Positions 11,378-21,500 of a stretch of DNA of 64,000 nucleotides are shown here, piece by piece (within the stretch, counting starts at the first letter, position 1; each line of letters begins with the position of its first letter). A model generated the notes under the pieces. That model was not told the DNA's origin, searched no databases, and saw only the letters and a list, made by a program, of their open reading frames with translations. The position numbers and the translations under genes are program-made. The stretch comes from Sinotaia quadrata (lineage: Eukaryota > Mollusca > Gastropoda > Architaenioglossa > Viviparidae). The stretch is from positions 22,051,701 to 22,115,700 of the forward strand of contig CM054184.1 of the NCBI GenBank assembly GCA_028829895.1. The letters are read 5' to 3'.

Positions 11378-11695
11378 TCAGGCTACAAACTCTTGCGACA
11401 TTACACAGCAAAGCAGCCTCCATTTGTGTCTCGTCATTGGGTGGTGTTTTACACAGACTGTCTGAAATATCTCTTCATTCTGCGATTCTTGATTTATGTA
11501 CACGAAGTTTTGGGTCAGCACCGTAATTGTGCCAGTCTTTGTCCATCTCTTACCTACAGAATACTGAAAAAGAGACATCTGACCTCTAGGACATTTGGGA
11601 AAATATACCTCTTCTACTTTCCGGGACAATTTTCGTTCCTCTTTAGAGCATTCCATAGATCTGACAATGTTTCGAGAGTAGTAGTTACTTTTCAA
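11378..11695 (-). pseudogene. Ty3/Gypsy retrotransposon integrase C-terminal remnant
   Basis: The minus-strand frame contains 'GKRWTKTGTITVL'. The core 'KRWTKTGxI' is typical of the C-terminal (GPY/F-like) domain of integrases in Ty3/Gypsy elements, where it lies after a basic stretch. A basic segment 'KEERKLSRKVEEVYFPKC' precedes it here. The frame is about 105 residues and starts and stops without the integrase core (HHCC and DDE are not seen), so it is a fragment. The plus strand also has a 162-residue open frame over 11354-11842, which has no recognisable similarity and is probably a shadow. The assignment rests on one motif. Confidence 0.45.
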
Positions 11696-11842
11696 TACGT
11701 TTTTTGTTTGTTAATTTGGGGTGGGGAACGCGCTTCCGGCTTCCGGCGATTTCGCGCTGTTTATGAGGGAAGGGAAGGGGGGTCTCGTAGATATGTCAAC
11801 TTTGAAGTAGAATTTTTTTATGTCAGCATGTTGTGTCGTTGA

Positions 11843-12029
11843 TCGCTCGTCCGTTATAAAAAATGTCTAGCCGGCAAAGGCGGACTGTAGCCCTGTAATC
11901 CGTGGGCTAAAGTTGTGATGGATGTTGTTGCTGTCGTTCCCGATGTTGAAGTGGGAGGGTGGATAGGAGGGGGTGTCTTCCAGAGCCCAGATTAGTAGCA
12001 CACGTAATCCATATACTTCAACATATTGT
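11843..12029. other. Unassigned single-copy stretch
   Basis: Contains a palindromic word 'tagccctgtaatccgtgggcta' (about 11887-11908). It is less AT-rich than its surroundings. No function is recognised. Confidence 0.4.
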
Positions 12030-12060
12030 ACACACACACACACATACACACATACACACA

Positions 12061-12098
<38 letters not shown>

Positions 12099-12117
12099 TA
12101 TATATATATATATTATA
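12030..12117. repeat. (CA)n-(TA)n compound microsatellite
   Basis: Imperfect CA repeat interrupted by T and AA, followed by (TA)7-8. The His/Thr frames across it are artefacts. Confidence 0.97.
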
Positions 12118-12699
12118 ATATTATTCCATATACATATTTGTACGCGTACATTACATTATCTATATACCACAGTTAAATATACAAATTTTGTATTATTAGA
12201 TATTTTTTTATACTACAGTACATCATATTCCATATACTACAGTAAATTCGTATATGGGACTACCTGAAGAATTCAGTTCAAAACCTACTGGCACACACCT
12301 CGAATTTCACACACACGCTCAGAAACGGAAGACAACTGTGTTCCTTTTATTTAATAAATCATGGTTACGTCCCTTGGTAATATATGGTTTGTCCCACCAC
12401 TCATGCTCATCTAGAGTCATGTCCTTATATCTTACGTTCGTTCCAAGGTCGAGGTTCGCATTATTCACTCTTTGTCTCTGTTAACTATCATCCAATCAGA
12501 GCCGTCTTGACAGCATTATAGACCCAAGGGCAAAGCGCTGCACTCCCTGCCTACACAACCACTCACAGGAATAAAAAATACAGTAAATCACAACATACAT
12601 AGATTAGCAACTGCCCAGCGTGCCCGTGCGTTAAGACGACACTGATCAAGTATGCTTTTGTTTGTAAGTGCAGCTGGTGTTATTTCATTTACTACTAGT
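12118..12699. other. Unassigned
   Basis: Short word repeats ('tactacagta') occur at 12210-12245. The 76-residue frame at 12254-12484 resembles no known protein. Confidence 0.45.
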
Positions 12700-12935
12700 C
12701 AGTAATTGTAGCCACAAATCCCCAGTAGGCTTGTATTTATAAAACACTTTTATTTACTACTAGTCAATACGTAGCCACAAATCCCCAGTAGACTTGTATT
12801 TATAAAACACTTTTATTTACTACTAGTCAATACGTAGCCACAAATCCCCAGTAGACTTGTATTTATAAAACACTTTTATTTACTACCAGTCAATACGTAG
12901 CCACAAACCCCCAGTAGACTTGTATTTATATTTTT
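12700..12935. repeat. Minisatellite, 63-bp unit
   Basis: Almost four copies of 'actactagtcaatacgtagc' plus 'cacaaatccccagtagactt'. It is closed by a (TTG)n run at about 12933-12950. Confidence 0.95.
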
Positions 12936-13019
12936 GTTGTTGTTGTTGTTTCGTAATGTGATCTACATTTCTTATTAAAAATGAATTATGGTTCTGCATC
13001 CACCTACTCAATTTGTAGT

Positions 13020-13625
13020 TCTCACCCAATCATTTCCTTAAACAACATCTGGAACACAGAGGCTACTCATTGCATTATCTTAGACTTTGGGCTACCGATT
13101 GCATTATTTTACACTCACTGTTTGCTATATTTTACACTTTTGCCTACTGGTTGAATTATCATTGACTATTGGTTACCCATTGCATTACCTTTGACTATTG
13201 GTTATCCATTGCATTATCTAGGCTGTTGGCTACAGATTGCATTATCTCAGTCTCTAGGTTCCAGAATGCAGTGTCCTAGCGTCTTGTATACAAAATGCAT
13301 TATCTTAATACCTTCATTACAAAATGCATTATCTTAATACCTTCATTACAAAATGCATTATCTTCGTTCCTAGGCTACCGATTGCGTTATCTTAGTTCCT
13401 TGGCTTCAGCATTCATTACTTTAGTCTCTAGACTACTCATTGCAGTATTCATTAGTCTCTAGACTACCCATCGCAGTATTCATTTGTCTCTAGACTACCC
13501 ATTGCAGTATTCATTTGTCTCTAGACTACTCATTGCAGTATTCATTTGTCTCTAGACTACTCATTGCAGTATTCATTTGTCTCTAGACTACCCATTGCAG
13601 TGTTCATTTGCCTCTAGTTTAACGA
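13020..13625. repeat. Minisatellite, 31-bp unit, with diverged outer copies
   Basis: The inner, near-identical copies (13430-13615) read 'gtattcatttgtctctagac' plus 'tacccattgca'. The left 400 bp are older copies keeping 'cattgcattatct'. The gradient from old to young copies suggests growth at the right end. Confidence 0.9.
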
Positions 13626-13904
13626 ATGAATAATCTTAACTCCAGTCTAACGATTACACTTAGTAATGATCAACGAGAACCAGTTGAACCCATCTCACAA
13701 ATTCCCAATCTCATAATATTCAATAATTTTACTCCAACACTCTTAATTCATTGTAATAAAAATAAATATTTTATGAAATCCATTACTAATATGTATTGTT
13801 ATGTAATAATCATTTAGTCAAAATACCATGCACTAACTTTTGAAAACAGTAATAATTTTCCCCTAACGATTAATTACATTAATTAAACAAATTCTGAACT
13901 AATA
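13626..13904. other. Unassigned AT-rich spacer
   Basis: Non-repetitive AT-rich DNA. The 63-residue frame at 13626-13817 has no recognisable similarity. Confidence 0.4.
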
Positions 13905-14490
13905 GTGAAGCTCAAAGGCAAGGTCGGAGAAATGAGACCCGCAGTCCAGAGGAAGGATGAGATAAAATCTAGAGGAAAGGCAAAATAATAGTCCAAAGGA
14001 AGGACAAAGTGAGACAATAGTCCAGAGAAAGGATAATGAAGCAGCCCAGAATGAGAGTGAGAAAGCAGTCCAGAATAAGGGTGAGAAAGCAGTCCAGAAT
14101 AAGGGTGAGAAAGCGGTCCAGAATAAGGGTGAGAAAGCAGTCCAGAAAAGGGGTGAGAAAGCAGTCCAGAATAAGGATGAGGAAGCAGTCTAGAAGGAAA
14201 AAATAAAACCATAATCCAGAGGAAGGGCAAAGTGAGATCATAGTCCAGAGCACGGGTGATGTAGTAGTCCAGAGGAAGGGTGATGTAACAGTCCAGAGGA
14301 AGGGTGATGTAACAGTCCAGAGGAAGGGTGATGTAACAATCCAGAAGAAGGGTGATGTAGCAGTCCAGAGGAGGGGTGATGTAACAGTCCGGAGGAAGGG
14401 TGATGTAACAGTCCAGATGACTGGTTATGTTGTAGTCCAGAGGAAGGATGATATAAAAGTCCAGCAAAGGGTGAGGTAGTTATCGAGAGG
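13905..14490. repeat. Minisatellite, 24-bp unit
   Basis: About 24 copies of 'agtccagaggaagggtgatg' plus 'taac'. A variant form lies in the left half ('agtccagaataagggtgaga' plus 'aagc'). Because 24 is a multiple of 3, the minus strand is open in all frames for 90-194 codons, giving 8-residue periodic peptides such as 'LDCYITLP'. These are not genes on present evidence. Confidence 0.95.
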
Positions 14491-15319
14491 CAGGAGAGTC
14501 CTAATATTTTTTTCAAATAACTATCTCATTAGCAAGTTCGTCTTGTGGCGACGGTGTCTTTAAAATCCTTGAAACAAGAAGTGAGCACTTGATAGATTAA
14601 ATAAACTCATTCGAAAGATAGAGGTCCCGGATCTTCTTAGCGTGAAATGGGGATGGGCTGCTCAAGGTCAACACGAAGACTGTGGCGGACTCCTACCTAG
14701 CCTTGTGCGCATGTCGGAATCCAAGTGGGTATTTCGAATACAAATTTTTTTTAAAAACAGCAACAACAAATAGAATTACTTTTAGTTTGTCACTTTAGAT
14801 TTTATCTCATTTGAATTTGATTCTAATATGTAAGTTTTTGTAATAAATATGTTGGTAACCAATTCTTGTAATCAATTATTCCGTAAGTCATAGGTATATA
14901 GACAGATAGACTGACAGATGGACGGATGGATGGATGGAGAAAAAGAGAACAATTATTGTATTAACAAGACTTATTTTGAATTTTGGTAAATCGTTGCGAC
15001 TGTAATTTGATTAATTGTTTTAATAGCATTTTGCTTCAAGATATATACTGATTGAAACAAAATAACTGATCAACAACTTACTACAAGACAATAAGCGTAC
15101 GCTACGATAATCAATAAATCCATTCCAGTTATTTTTTTCAACCACTATTTTCTTACAGTGTTACAGCGCAAAAGAAGTTATTTAGAATACTTTTATGCAT
15201 ATATTATATAAAATAGTTCGCCTTTTAAAAAATTTCTTAATGGCAGATAAGTGTTAATATTTGCCTGACAATATACTAACCAGTATTAACCGCATCGCTT
15301 CTGGTACACAGAGACTCAT
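14491..15319. other. Unassigned, mostly AT-rich
   Basis: A non-repetitive, less AT-rich island lies at about 14620-14730. A short ATGG run occurs near 14920-14940. No gene was recognised. Confidence 0.45.
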
Positions 15320-15328
15320 GCGCGCGCG

Positions 15329-15400
<72 letters not shown>
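15320..15400. repeat. (CG)n-(CA)n microsatellite
   Basis: A short alternating 'gcgcgcgcgcac' followed by about 34 CA dinucleotides. This is a Z-DNA-prone purine-pyrimidine alternation. Confidence 0.97.
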
Positions 15401-15401
<1 letters not shown>

Positions 15402-15619
15402 CTCAACCTCTATACACGCGATCGGCTCAAAGCAACGGAGACTCACAGTGTGCACTGGTTGTGCAGCATTCTCAATGCGGATAAGGACAGACAAATTAAC
15501 CTCTGACTTGAGTGGATTAAATTTTAAATTATCCAACAAAAAATAGAATCAATAGGCCTGACAGTACACTTCTGACTTATTCTTCTACTAGCATTTTAAA
15601 AAATCAATGCTGCACTAAA
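15401..15619. other. Unassigned
   Basis: Short non-repetitive spacer. No feature is recognised. Confidence 0.4.
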
Positions 15620-15930
15620 ATTGTATTAGACTGTCCACACAACATTGACTTTATGCTACGAACACTAAGATTGTTCATAGAACACTGACAATGCTGAAAA
15701 TACTCAAGACTGCCCACACAACACTGACAATGCTGACAATACTCAAGACTGCCCACACAACACTGACATAATTCTACAAATACTAAGATTATTCATAGAA
15801 CAGTGACAATGCTCAAACTGCCCACACAACACTGACATAATTCTACAAATATTAAGATTATTCATAGAACACTGACATTTATGACAATTTTCAGACTGCC
15901 CACACAACTCAAGCATGATAATATAGTCCT
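15620..15930. repeat. Minisatellite, about 70-bp composite unit
   Basis: Four to five diverged copies combining 'agactgcccacacaacactg', 'acataattctacaaatacta' and 'agattattcatagaacac'. The unit appears built from two related halves of about 35 bp. Confidence 0.88.
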
Positions 15931-16009
15931 GGACGCTCTGCCAGTCGATATTCAGGGACAAGCACACTGAAGTCATTATGCGATAAAAATATACTCTCTC
16001 CCTCTTTCC

Positions 16010-16225
16010 TTTCCATATCCATCTTCCCTAAATTTCTTTCACTTTCCGCTTCCCTTTGCTCTTGTCCATAACTCTTGCCGATACCTCTTTCCCATCTCTC
16101 TTACCCATATCTCTTGCCTATCCCTTGTGTCCATACCTCTTCCCCACACCTTTTGCCGATACCTCTTGCCCACGCACCTTGGTTATCTTTCTTACCTATA
16201 CCTCTTTCCCATTTCTCTCTTACCT
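16010..16225. repeat. Pyrimidine-rich minisatellite, about 25-bp unit
   Basis: About nine degenerate copies of 'ctcttgcccatacctctttc'. One strand is almost free of G. Confidence 0.85.
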
Positions 16226-16559
16226 CTGGGGTTCACTACTGCAAGACAAGAACAAGACAATGTCTTCCGTGAAACTTTTAAGAAAACTGACCATTGGTAA
16301 TATTTCCACCTAACAAAAATGTGCGTTGATAATATGACTTGTGACGTTGACGTAGCGCGTGTTCTTACACTGCGAGGTCCTGACTGGTCACTCAATGTTT
16401 TGCTTTAACTCACAATTTTATACCACACTTAATGTGTAATGCCACACAATCAACCAGTCAGAATACTTAAATCTGTGATATTGTAAACTAACTTAGTAAT
16501 ATCATACATCGTGAGAAAAGGTAAACGAACGCATCTCCATAAGTTCCAGTGCAGAGCGA
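16226..16559. other. Unassigned
   Basis: Non-repetitive stretch with no recognised gene. Confidence 0.4.
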
Positions 16560-16800
16560 TTGTACTGGAAAGTTGTGATTGGCCAACTCGTCCTCTCTAC
16601 TATGGGAAGTAGTGATTGGTTAACGCGACCCACTGTACTATGGGAAGTAGTGATTGGTCAGCGCGTCCCACTCTACTATGGGAAGTAGTGATTGATCAGC
16701 GCACCCCACTGATTGGTTAGCGCGTCCCACTGTAGAAGTAGTGACTGGTTAGCACGTCCCACTCTACAGTGTGAAGTTTTAATTAGCCAGCGCACCACAC
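16560..16800. repeat. Minisatellite, 38-39 bp unit
   Basis: About six copies of 'tatgggaagtagtgattggt' plus 'cagcgcgtcccactctac'. Each unit carries ATTGG, the complement of a CCAAT box. That may be coincidental. Confidence 0.92.
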
Positions 16801-17934
16801 TGTCCAGCGGAGAGTTGAAGTCTATTATCAATTAATGAATAGTGGTTTATGTGAATTTTTAAATAGTGTTAAAATGCGCCGTACATTGTAACTATTTTAT
16901 TATTGTGACACCCACGTTTTTTAGTCCTTAAAAGAAGTGAAGGTTAGCGTTTTCAACTTATTCATTTTTCATTTTCTCCAAGATTACTTCACTCTTGGTC
17001 GATTGGCAGATTGCAAAATCCGAAAAAACAAATAATTTATATATAGATGAATATCATTTTGGATACAACTGACGTGTACACTGCAGTTTGATGTGAAAAG
17101 AAAACTTAATGTCACTGGTTAGGTCTGAAACCCCAACTAACGGACGGATAGCGAGTGCGATGACATGTAATGAGAATGAATCACCTGAAAACAGGTGCAC
17201 TGGTTTTAGAAGCTTTCCTTTCTCTCTAGTAATTTCCCCACTCTCAAGGAGAAATCTCTCTCGCCATTACTTTACACCCGGTACGTGCTGCCCAGGCGGT
17301 AAGCCGAGACTCAAAGCGAATCCGAGAACCAATACGTCATTACAAGGGAAAGCATTTTAGCACACTTTGACACTAGAGAGGATTTGCTACTATCACATGC
17401 GCGAGGTATGTCCTGCATGAGTCATAGAAAAGTTAAGAATTGTTTATATAAAGAATGGCTTCGAAGTAAAACAATTTGTCACTTCGAACTAAAGCAGTTT
17501 GTCAAATGGAGATTTCGTGTTTAAAGAAATATGCTAGTTTCACGATAGGTAGAGTTAGGATTTTGATTTGACACGTTTTTTCTTGTTTTACCGTATCACG
17601 TGCACTCCAGCGTTAACTCAGACATCGTGTTCACATGACTTAGTTTATCACAGTTCAGTAACTTCTCTTTTGGCAAGGCAATGTGGTTTGAAACATTGTC
17701 CATCACAAAATTATCACCGGCCATGCAAGACGGTTGATTATATTTCCTTTGATATATTAATGCATTTCATCCAGTAATGAATAGCATCATAAATATTTTA
17801 TTCAAACGACCACCCCTGCCGCCAGCATGAATAAACTCGGTCAGATACAGGACACTTTAAGCGGTTTCAGAGACCGAATGTTGTTCCCTATTCAAGATTG
17901 CGTGCTATTCTGTATTAGATATACTATACAATAA
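16801..17934. other. Unassigned low-repeat stretch
   Basis: About 1.1 kb with little tandem structure. The frames at 17109-17360 and 17568-17777 (83 and 69 codons) show no recognisable domain and no convincing splice context. Confidence 0.45.
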
Positions 17935-18085
17935 TAAGGTTTGTAGCAATGTATATAATATGCAATGCACAATAAAATGTACATAGTATATATGGTACAC
18001 TAATACAGTATAAATGCAATGTGCAATGCACAATAAAATGTACATATTTGATATACTAATAAAATATAAAATATAGTGTGCAATA
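17935..18085. repeat. Short AT-rich duplication
   Basis: Two to three copies of 'gcaatgcacaataaaatgta' plus 'catag', 50-70 bp apart, directly beside the mitochondrial-derived segment. Confidence 0.8.
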
Positions 18086-18231
18086 ATATTTTATAATGGT
18101 TGAGTGCGAAGAGAGAAATAAAACCTATAAACTCTAGAAATTAAATAATCTCCAACCAAATTAAAAACAATAATACCAGCACTAATATTAGCAATTAACA
18201 GAGCATCTAATGTCATTGATCGCACACCAAT

Positions 18232-18330
18232 CCTAACAGTCTCGATAATCACTAAAAAAAAAAAAAAAAAGGATTAATTATAGCAGGAACACACCAATCC
18301 TAACAGTCTCAGTAATCACTAAAAAAGGAT
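18232..18330. repeat. Short duplication with A-run inside the atp6 remnant
   Basis: 'caccaatcctaacagtctc' followed by 'taatcactaaaaaa' occurs twice, about 60 bp apart. The first copy is followed by an 18-base A run. This breaks the atp6 frame between its conserved blocks. Confidence 0.85.
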
Positions 18331-18640
18331 TATAACAGGAGCCCGTATCGGAAGAAAAGAAGCAATAAAGATCTTGTGTTGTAAAAACAACCACATTAAA
18401 TTAACGCCATTCATAATGGAAATCCTAACGAAAATGAAACAGCTAAATGCCTAATTGACCTAAAGTCATACGGAACAAACCCACTTAAATTTATTAAAAT
18501 TAAATTAAAAATATAAATAATCCTGTAACTAAATTTTTAAAAATCCTCTAAACTAAACCCCATGAGACCGAAAGATATGGCTACTAATTGTATCTTTTAA
18601 AATATTAACCACTCTAATTCACGAAGCCCTACTTACCCAT

Positions 18641-18868
18641 AACCTAGAACAAAACAATACAATAGCAGCCTAAAATCTCACAATAGAATATAAAAATACA
18701 TAAAAACCTGATAGAAAACCTAGAACAAAACAATACAACAGCAGCCTAAAATCTCACAATAGAATATAAAAATACATAAAAACCTGATAGAAAACCTAGA
18801 ACAAAACAATACAACAGCAGCCTAAAATCTCACAATAGAATATAAAAATACATAAAAACCTGATAGAA
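18641..18868. repeat. 76-bp tandem triplication inside the atp6 remnant
   Basis: Three nearly identical copies starting 'aacctagaacaaaacaatac' at 18641, 18717 and 18793. It lies wholly in mitochondrial-derived sequence, so it is either an expansion after transfer or a state inherited from the donor. Confidence 0.95.
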
Positions 18869-18904
18869 AAATAGAAAAAAATATCCACAAGTATTCTTTA
18901 TCAT

Positions 18905-19066
18905 TCCCATTTATTTCCCCCCAAAAGAAAATCATTAGTTTCTTTAACATCTGAATTAAACTCAATCTTACTAACCCATCAAATCGAAACAGTCATTAAC
19001 AAAATCATAATTTTTAAAAAAAAGCAGAAAAAGAAAAATCCATCTTAGTGGTGATAGTTGTGGCAT
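18905..19066 (-). pseudogene. atp8: atp8 remnant in the NUMT
   Basis: The minus-strand ATG at 19066 reads 'MPQLSPLRWIFLFLLFF', matching the conserved start 'MPQLSPLNW' of ATP synthase subunit 8. A T-run of eight follows, then the frame decays. The region downstream corresponds to the basic C-terminus. Its place between trnD and atp6 agrees with the mitochondrial order. Confidence 0.87.
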
Positions 19067-19068
19067 AA

Positions 19069-19136
19069 TAAAAAGTACTAAATTTTATTAGCAACTTTAG
19101 TCTGACAGCCCAAAATTATTATTTAACTAACTTTAT
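19069..19136 (-). pseudogene. trnD: Mitochondrial tRNA-Asp (GTC) copy
   Basis: The minus strand 'ttgggctgtcagactaaa' holds the anticodon loop 'ctGTCag' (anticodon bases 19106-19104). The 5' end is 'aaagttagtta' and the 3' end 'tttagtacttt', giving a partly paired acceptor stem. It sits exactly between cox2 and atp8, as in molluscan mitochondria. It is not expected to function in the nucleus. Confidence 0.8.
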
Positions 19137-19145
19137 GACTTAAAC

Positions 19146-19560
19146 TTAACTATTTCTAGATCTATAATCAATTAATTTAAAAGCCATTAATGGAATTGCT
19201 TCAACAACAATAAGAATAAATGAATGATTAGCACTACAAATTTCAGAACATTGCTCATAAAAACATCAAGATATTTAATATAAAATCCAAACTGAATAAG
19301 ACGACCTAGAATAAGAATAAATGAATGATTAGCACTACAAATTTCAGAACATTGCTCATAAAAACACCAAGATATTTAATATAAAATCCAAACTGAATAA
19401 GACGACCTGGAATAGCATCAACTTTTACACCAATAGACGGAACTGCACTTGAATGAATTAAATCACCTGATGTAATCAACATAGCACATCCTTTAGGAAG
19501 AAAAACACTTTCAGCAAACGAAAATCACCTAAACTTTAACCTGGAAATAATTTTCATGTC
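19146..19560 (-). pseudogene. cox2: cox2 (cytochrome c oxidase subunit II) C-terminal remnant
   Basis: Cox2 carries the CuA centre that receives electrons from cytochrome c. The minus strand reads '[20 protein letters not shown]' then '[16 protein letters not shown]' (about 19490-19345), the family's 'VLVTSADVLHSWAVPSLGVK.DAIPGRLNQ' block. Next comes '[14 protein letters not shown]' (CuA ligand region C.E.C...H) and '[15 protein letters not shown]', ending at a TAA at 19148-19146. A 101-bp piece covering the CuA motif is present twice in tandem (from about 19209 and 19310), so the gene is broken. Part of the region before 'LPKGC' is also deleted. The N-terminal membrane helices are missing. 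Confidence 0.93.
19209..19410. repeat. 101-bp tandem duplication inside the cox2 remnant
   Basis: 'taagaataaatgaatgatta' starts at 19211 and again at 19312, followed by the same CuA-coding sequence with only one or two differences. The low divergence suggests a recent duplication compared with the decay of the rest of the NUMT. Confidence 0.95.
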
Positions 19561-19614
19561 TCTAAGAACCCCTGCATAAAAATTACTGTATCTATAGCTC
19601 ATGGTACATTAGCA

Positions 19615-19835
19615 TGCTATTAAGTTGTCGATATAATAATTCATTAATAATTGTCAGTGATATTAAGTTGTCGATATAATAATTCATTAATAATTGTCAG
19701 TGATATTAAGTTGTCGATATAATAATTCATTAATAATTGTCAGTGATATTAAGTTGTCGATATAATAATTCATTAATAATTGTCAGTGATATTAAGTTGT
19801 CGATATAATAATTCATTAATAATTGTCAGTGCTAT
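19615..19835. repeat. Minisatellite, 43-bp unit, five copies
   Basis: Perfect or nearly perfect copies of 'attaagttgtcgatataata' plus 'attcattaataattgtcagtgat'. It touches the NUMT's right end. Whether the unit is also mitochondrial (for example control region) could not be decided. Confidence 0.97.
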
Positions 19836-20620
19836 TTTGAATATAGAATGATATTTTCCTGTGGATCTATTTATTTTAGCCAGCTTATTAGACCTACATT
19901 TTTGTTGGTTCCCCTTCTTCCACGAAGGATATCAACGATAACACAAGTCAGTAGTGTAGATAGAGGAAACTTCATTTCTTTTAATTTCCTACTAATTGAG
20001 TAGACCTGAAAGTCTTATCACAAATTTCTACTCTACAAGATGCTAATATGGCATGTACAAGAGCAGGTCTTTTCTTCCTATTTAAAACTGAACATTACTT
20101 TAAAGCCTACCTTTCTGGAGGAAAAAACCCAGGGAGTTAAGTTTAGCTTTCCTTTCTCGAAATTAATTTTTCTCCCTCCCTTTCATAAATTGTAAAAACT
20201 CATGATAAATTTCTGCTTAAGCCAAAATGGGACTTACTTTTTTTTGAAGGTAGGCTCGGTAGATTTAATTTAAATAAAGACTGTAAATTGATTTTAATTA
20301 ATGCTATCTGCAACATGAAAATTTATTGGTAATGTTGAATAGTAAAGTTACTAAAAACCATAAGCCAAAGCAATAAGAATTTGTAAAAAAAATAGCCTAA
20401 GACAATTTTATATAAGACTTTGAAAAACATTTTTCTGACTACATGATCAGGCTAAATGTATAGTAGTTACAAAACTTTTGTTCACATATATTGGTAATTT
20501 GGGAGGAAGAGGCTGACGTCATCACCTGCTGTCCTTCCCTCCGTGCAGTACAGCTCTCACTAATATCAACGGCCTCCTCTTTCTTGTGCCAAAAGCAGTG
20601 TTCCCAAACCATCAAAAGAC
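19836..20620. other. Unassigned
   Basis: Mostly non-repetitive AT-rich DNA. A more G+C-rich patch at about 20500-20590 contains a CRE-like 'tgacgtca' (20514-20521). No gene was recognised. Confidence 0.45.
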
Positions 20621-20621
20621 C

Positions 20622-20702
20622 TTTAATGAGATTGACAACAAGGCTGACCTTTAATGAGATTGACAACAAGGCTGACCTTTAATGAGCTTGACAACAAGGC
20701 TG
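20622..20702. repeat. Minisatellite, 28-bp unit, three copies
   Basis: 'gacctttaatgagattgaca' plus 'acaaggct', repeated three times with one substitution in the third copy. Confidence 0.93.
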
Positions 20703-21039
20703 CTCTGTCAGTCTACTACTGCGAGCATTGCGCGGCGCGCGAAATTAAAAAAAAAAAAAAACGATGTTTATTTTTTTCAGGGATTCCCTAGTGACCTTTT
20801 GAGAAATCCTGCTCTATAGCGTCAAGAACTAGTGATTTACAATTTACATCATTCCAGTCAGTTCCACCCCTCACCATAGCAACGTCACCCTACATCATAG
20901 CAACTTCATCCTCATTCTAGCAACATCACTCCTCACCATATCACTAGCAACATCTCCCCAATAATTCATATCTGTGAAATATTTTTACAGATTAAACAAT
21001 ATTTTTATTATTTTTAAAATATCATTATTTCACAATCCC
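20703..21039. other. Spacer with weak repeats
   Basis: Contains a CG-rich word 'gcgcggcgcgcgaaatt', a 15-base A run and about four degenerate 'catagcaacatcac' copies at 20860-20960. Confidence 0.5.
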
Positions 21040-21500
21040 ATATGTGTACGTTATCCAAAATCAATCATCCCACACAATGTATACATTATTTAAATCAGTC
21101 ATCCCACGCACTGTATACGTTATCCAAATCAATCAACCCATACAATGATGTTCAATGTATACGTTTTCCAAATGAATCATCGCATTCAATATACAATGTA
21201 TACGTTATCCAATTCAATCACCTCATACAGTGTGCAATATATACGTTATCCAAATCAGTCATCGCATTCCATGTACAATGTATGCGTTATCCAAATCAAA
21301 TAACTCCATACAGTGTGCAATGTATACGTTATCCCAAATCAATCATTCCTTACCATGTACACTGTATACGTTATCCAAATCAAATAACTCCATACAGTGT
21401 GCAATGTATACGTTATCCCAAATCAATCATTCCTTACCATGTACACTGTATACATTATCCAAATCAGTCGTCCCATACAATGTATACGTTCCCATGTAAT
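21040..21500. repeat. Minisatellite, 33-34 bp unit with an 85-bp higher-order repeat
   Basis: About 13 copies of 'atgtatacgttatccaaatc' plus 'aatcatcccatac'. From 21270 a larger unit of about 85 bp, made of two or three variants, is itself repeated. The open frames here (158 and 89 codons) are repeat translations. Confidence 0.92.

Larger units (their letters stand above)
18095..18870 (-). pseudogene. atp6: atp6 (ATP synthase subunit a) remnant in the NUMT
   Basis: Mitochondrial atp6 encodes the membrane proton-channel subunit of ATP synthase. In minus-strand order it has 'WVSSASWISVVNILKDTISS' (about 18640-18580, invertebrate mitochondrial code), then 'NLSGFVPYDFRSIRHLAVSF' (about 18497-18438), 'LGFPLWMA', and after a gap 'VIIETVRIGVRSMTL' with 'LIANISAGIIVFNLVG' (about 18250-18150). 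These match the conserved atp6 blocks 'NLSGLVPY', 'ETIS..IRP.TL..RL.AN..AGH'. The conserved Arg of the proton path (RLAAN region) is replaced ('LDALLIANIS'), consistent with loss of function. Its 5' part contains a 76-bp unit present three times, and its middle a short duplication. Confidence 0.9.
18090..19620 (-). pseudogene. Nuclear mitochondrial DNA segment (NUMT): cox2-trnD-atp8-atp6
   Basis: On the minus strand, from high to low coordinates, it holds the end of cox2, tRNA-Asp, atp8 and most of atp6 in direct succession. This is the order in chiton and octopus mitochondria. TGA must be read as Trp and AGA/AGG as Ser to recover the conserved atp6 residues, so the source is an invertebrate mitochondrial genome. 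Frameshifts, an 18-base A-run (about 18254-18271) and three internal tandem duplications show it is a decayed nuclear copy. The ends are approximate. The right end abuts a 43-bp tandem array. Confidence 0.93.

Noticed and set aside
11354..11842. 162-codon plus-strand open frame
   Set aside because: It shows no recognisable similarity, and the opposite strand carries a Gypsy integrase motif. It is probably a shadow frame.
13883..14516. Three overlapping minus-strand frames with 8-residue repeats
   Set aside because: All three frames are open because the 24-bp unit is a multiple of 3. No start context or conserved domain supports any of them.
19069..19136. A functional nuclear tRNA-Asp gene
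   Set aside because: It lies in order within decayed mitochondrial genes, lacks normal A and B boxes and has a poorly paired acceptor stem.
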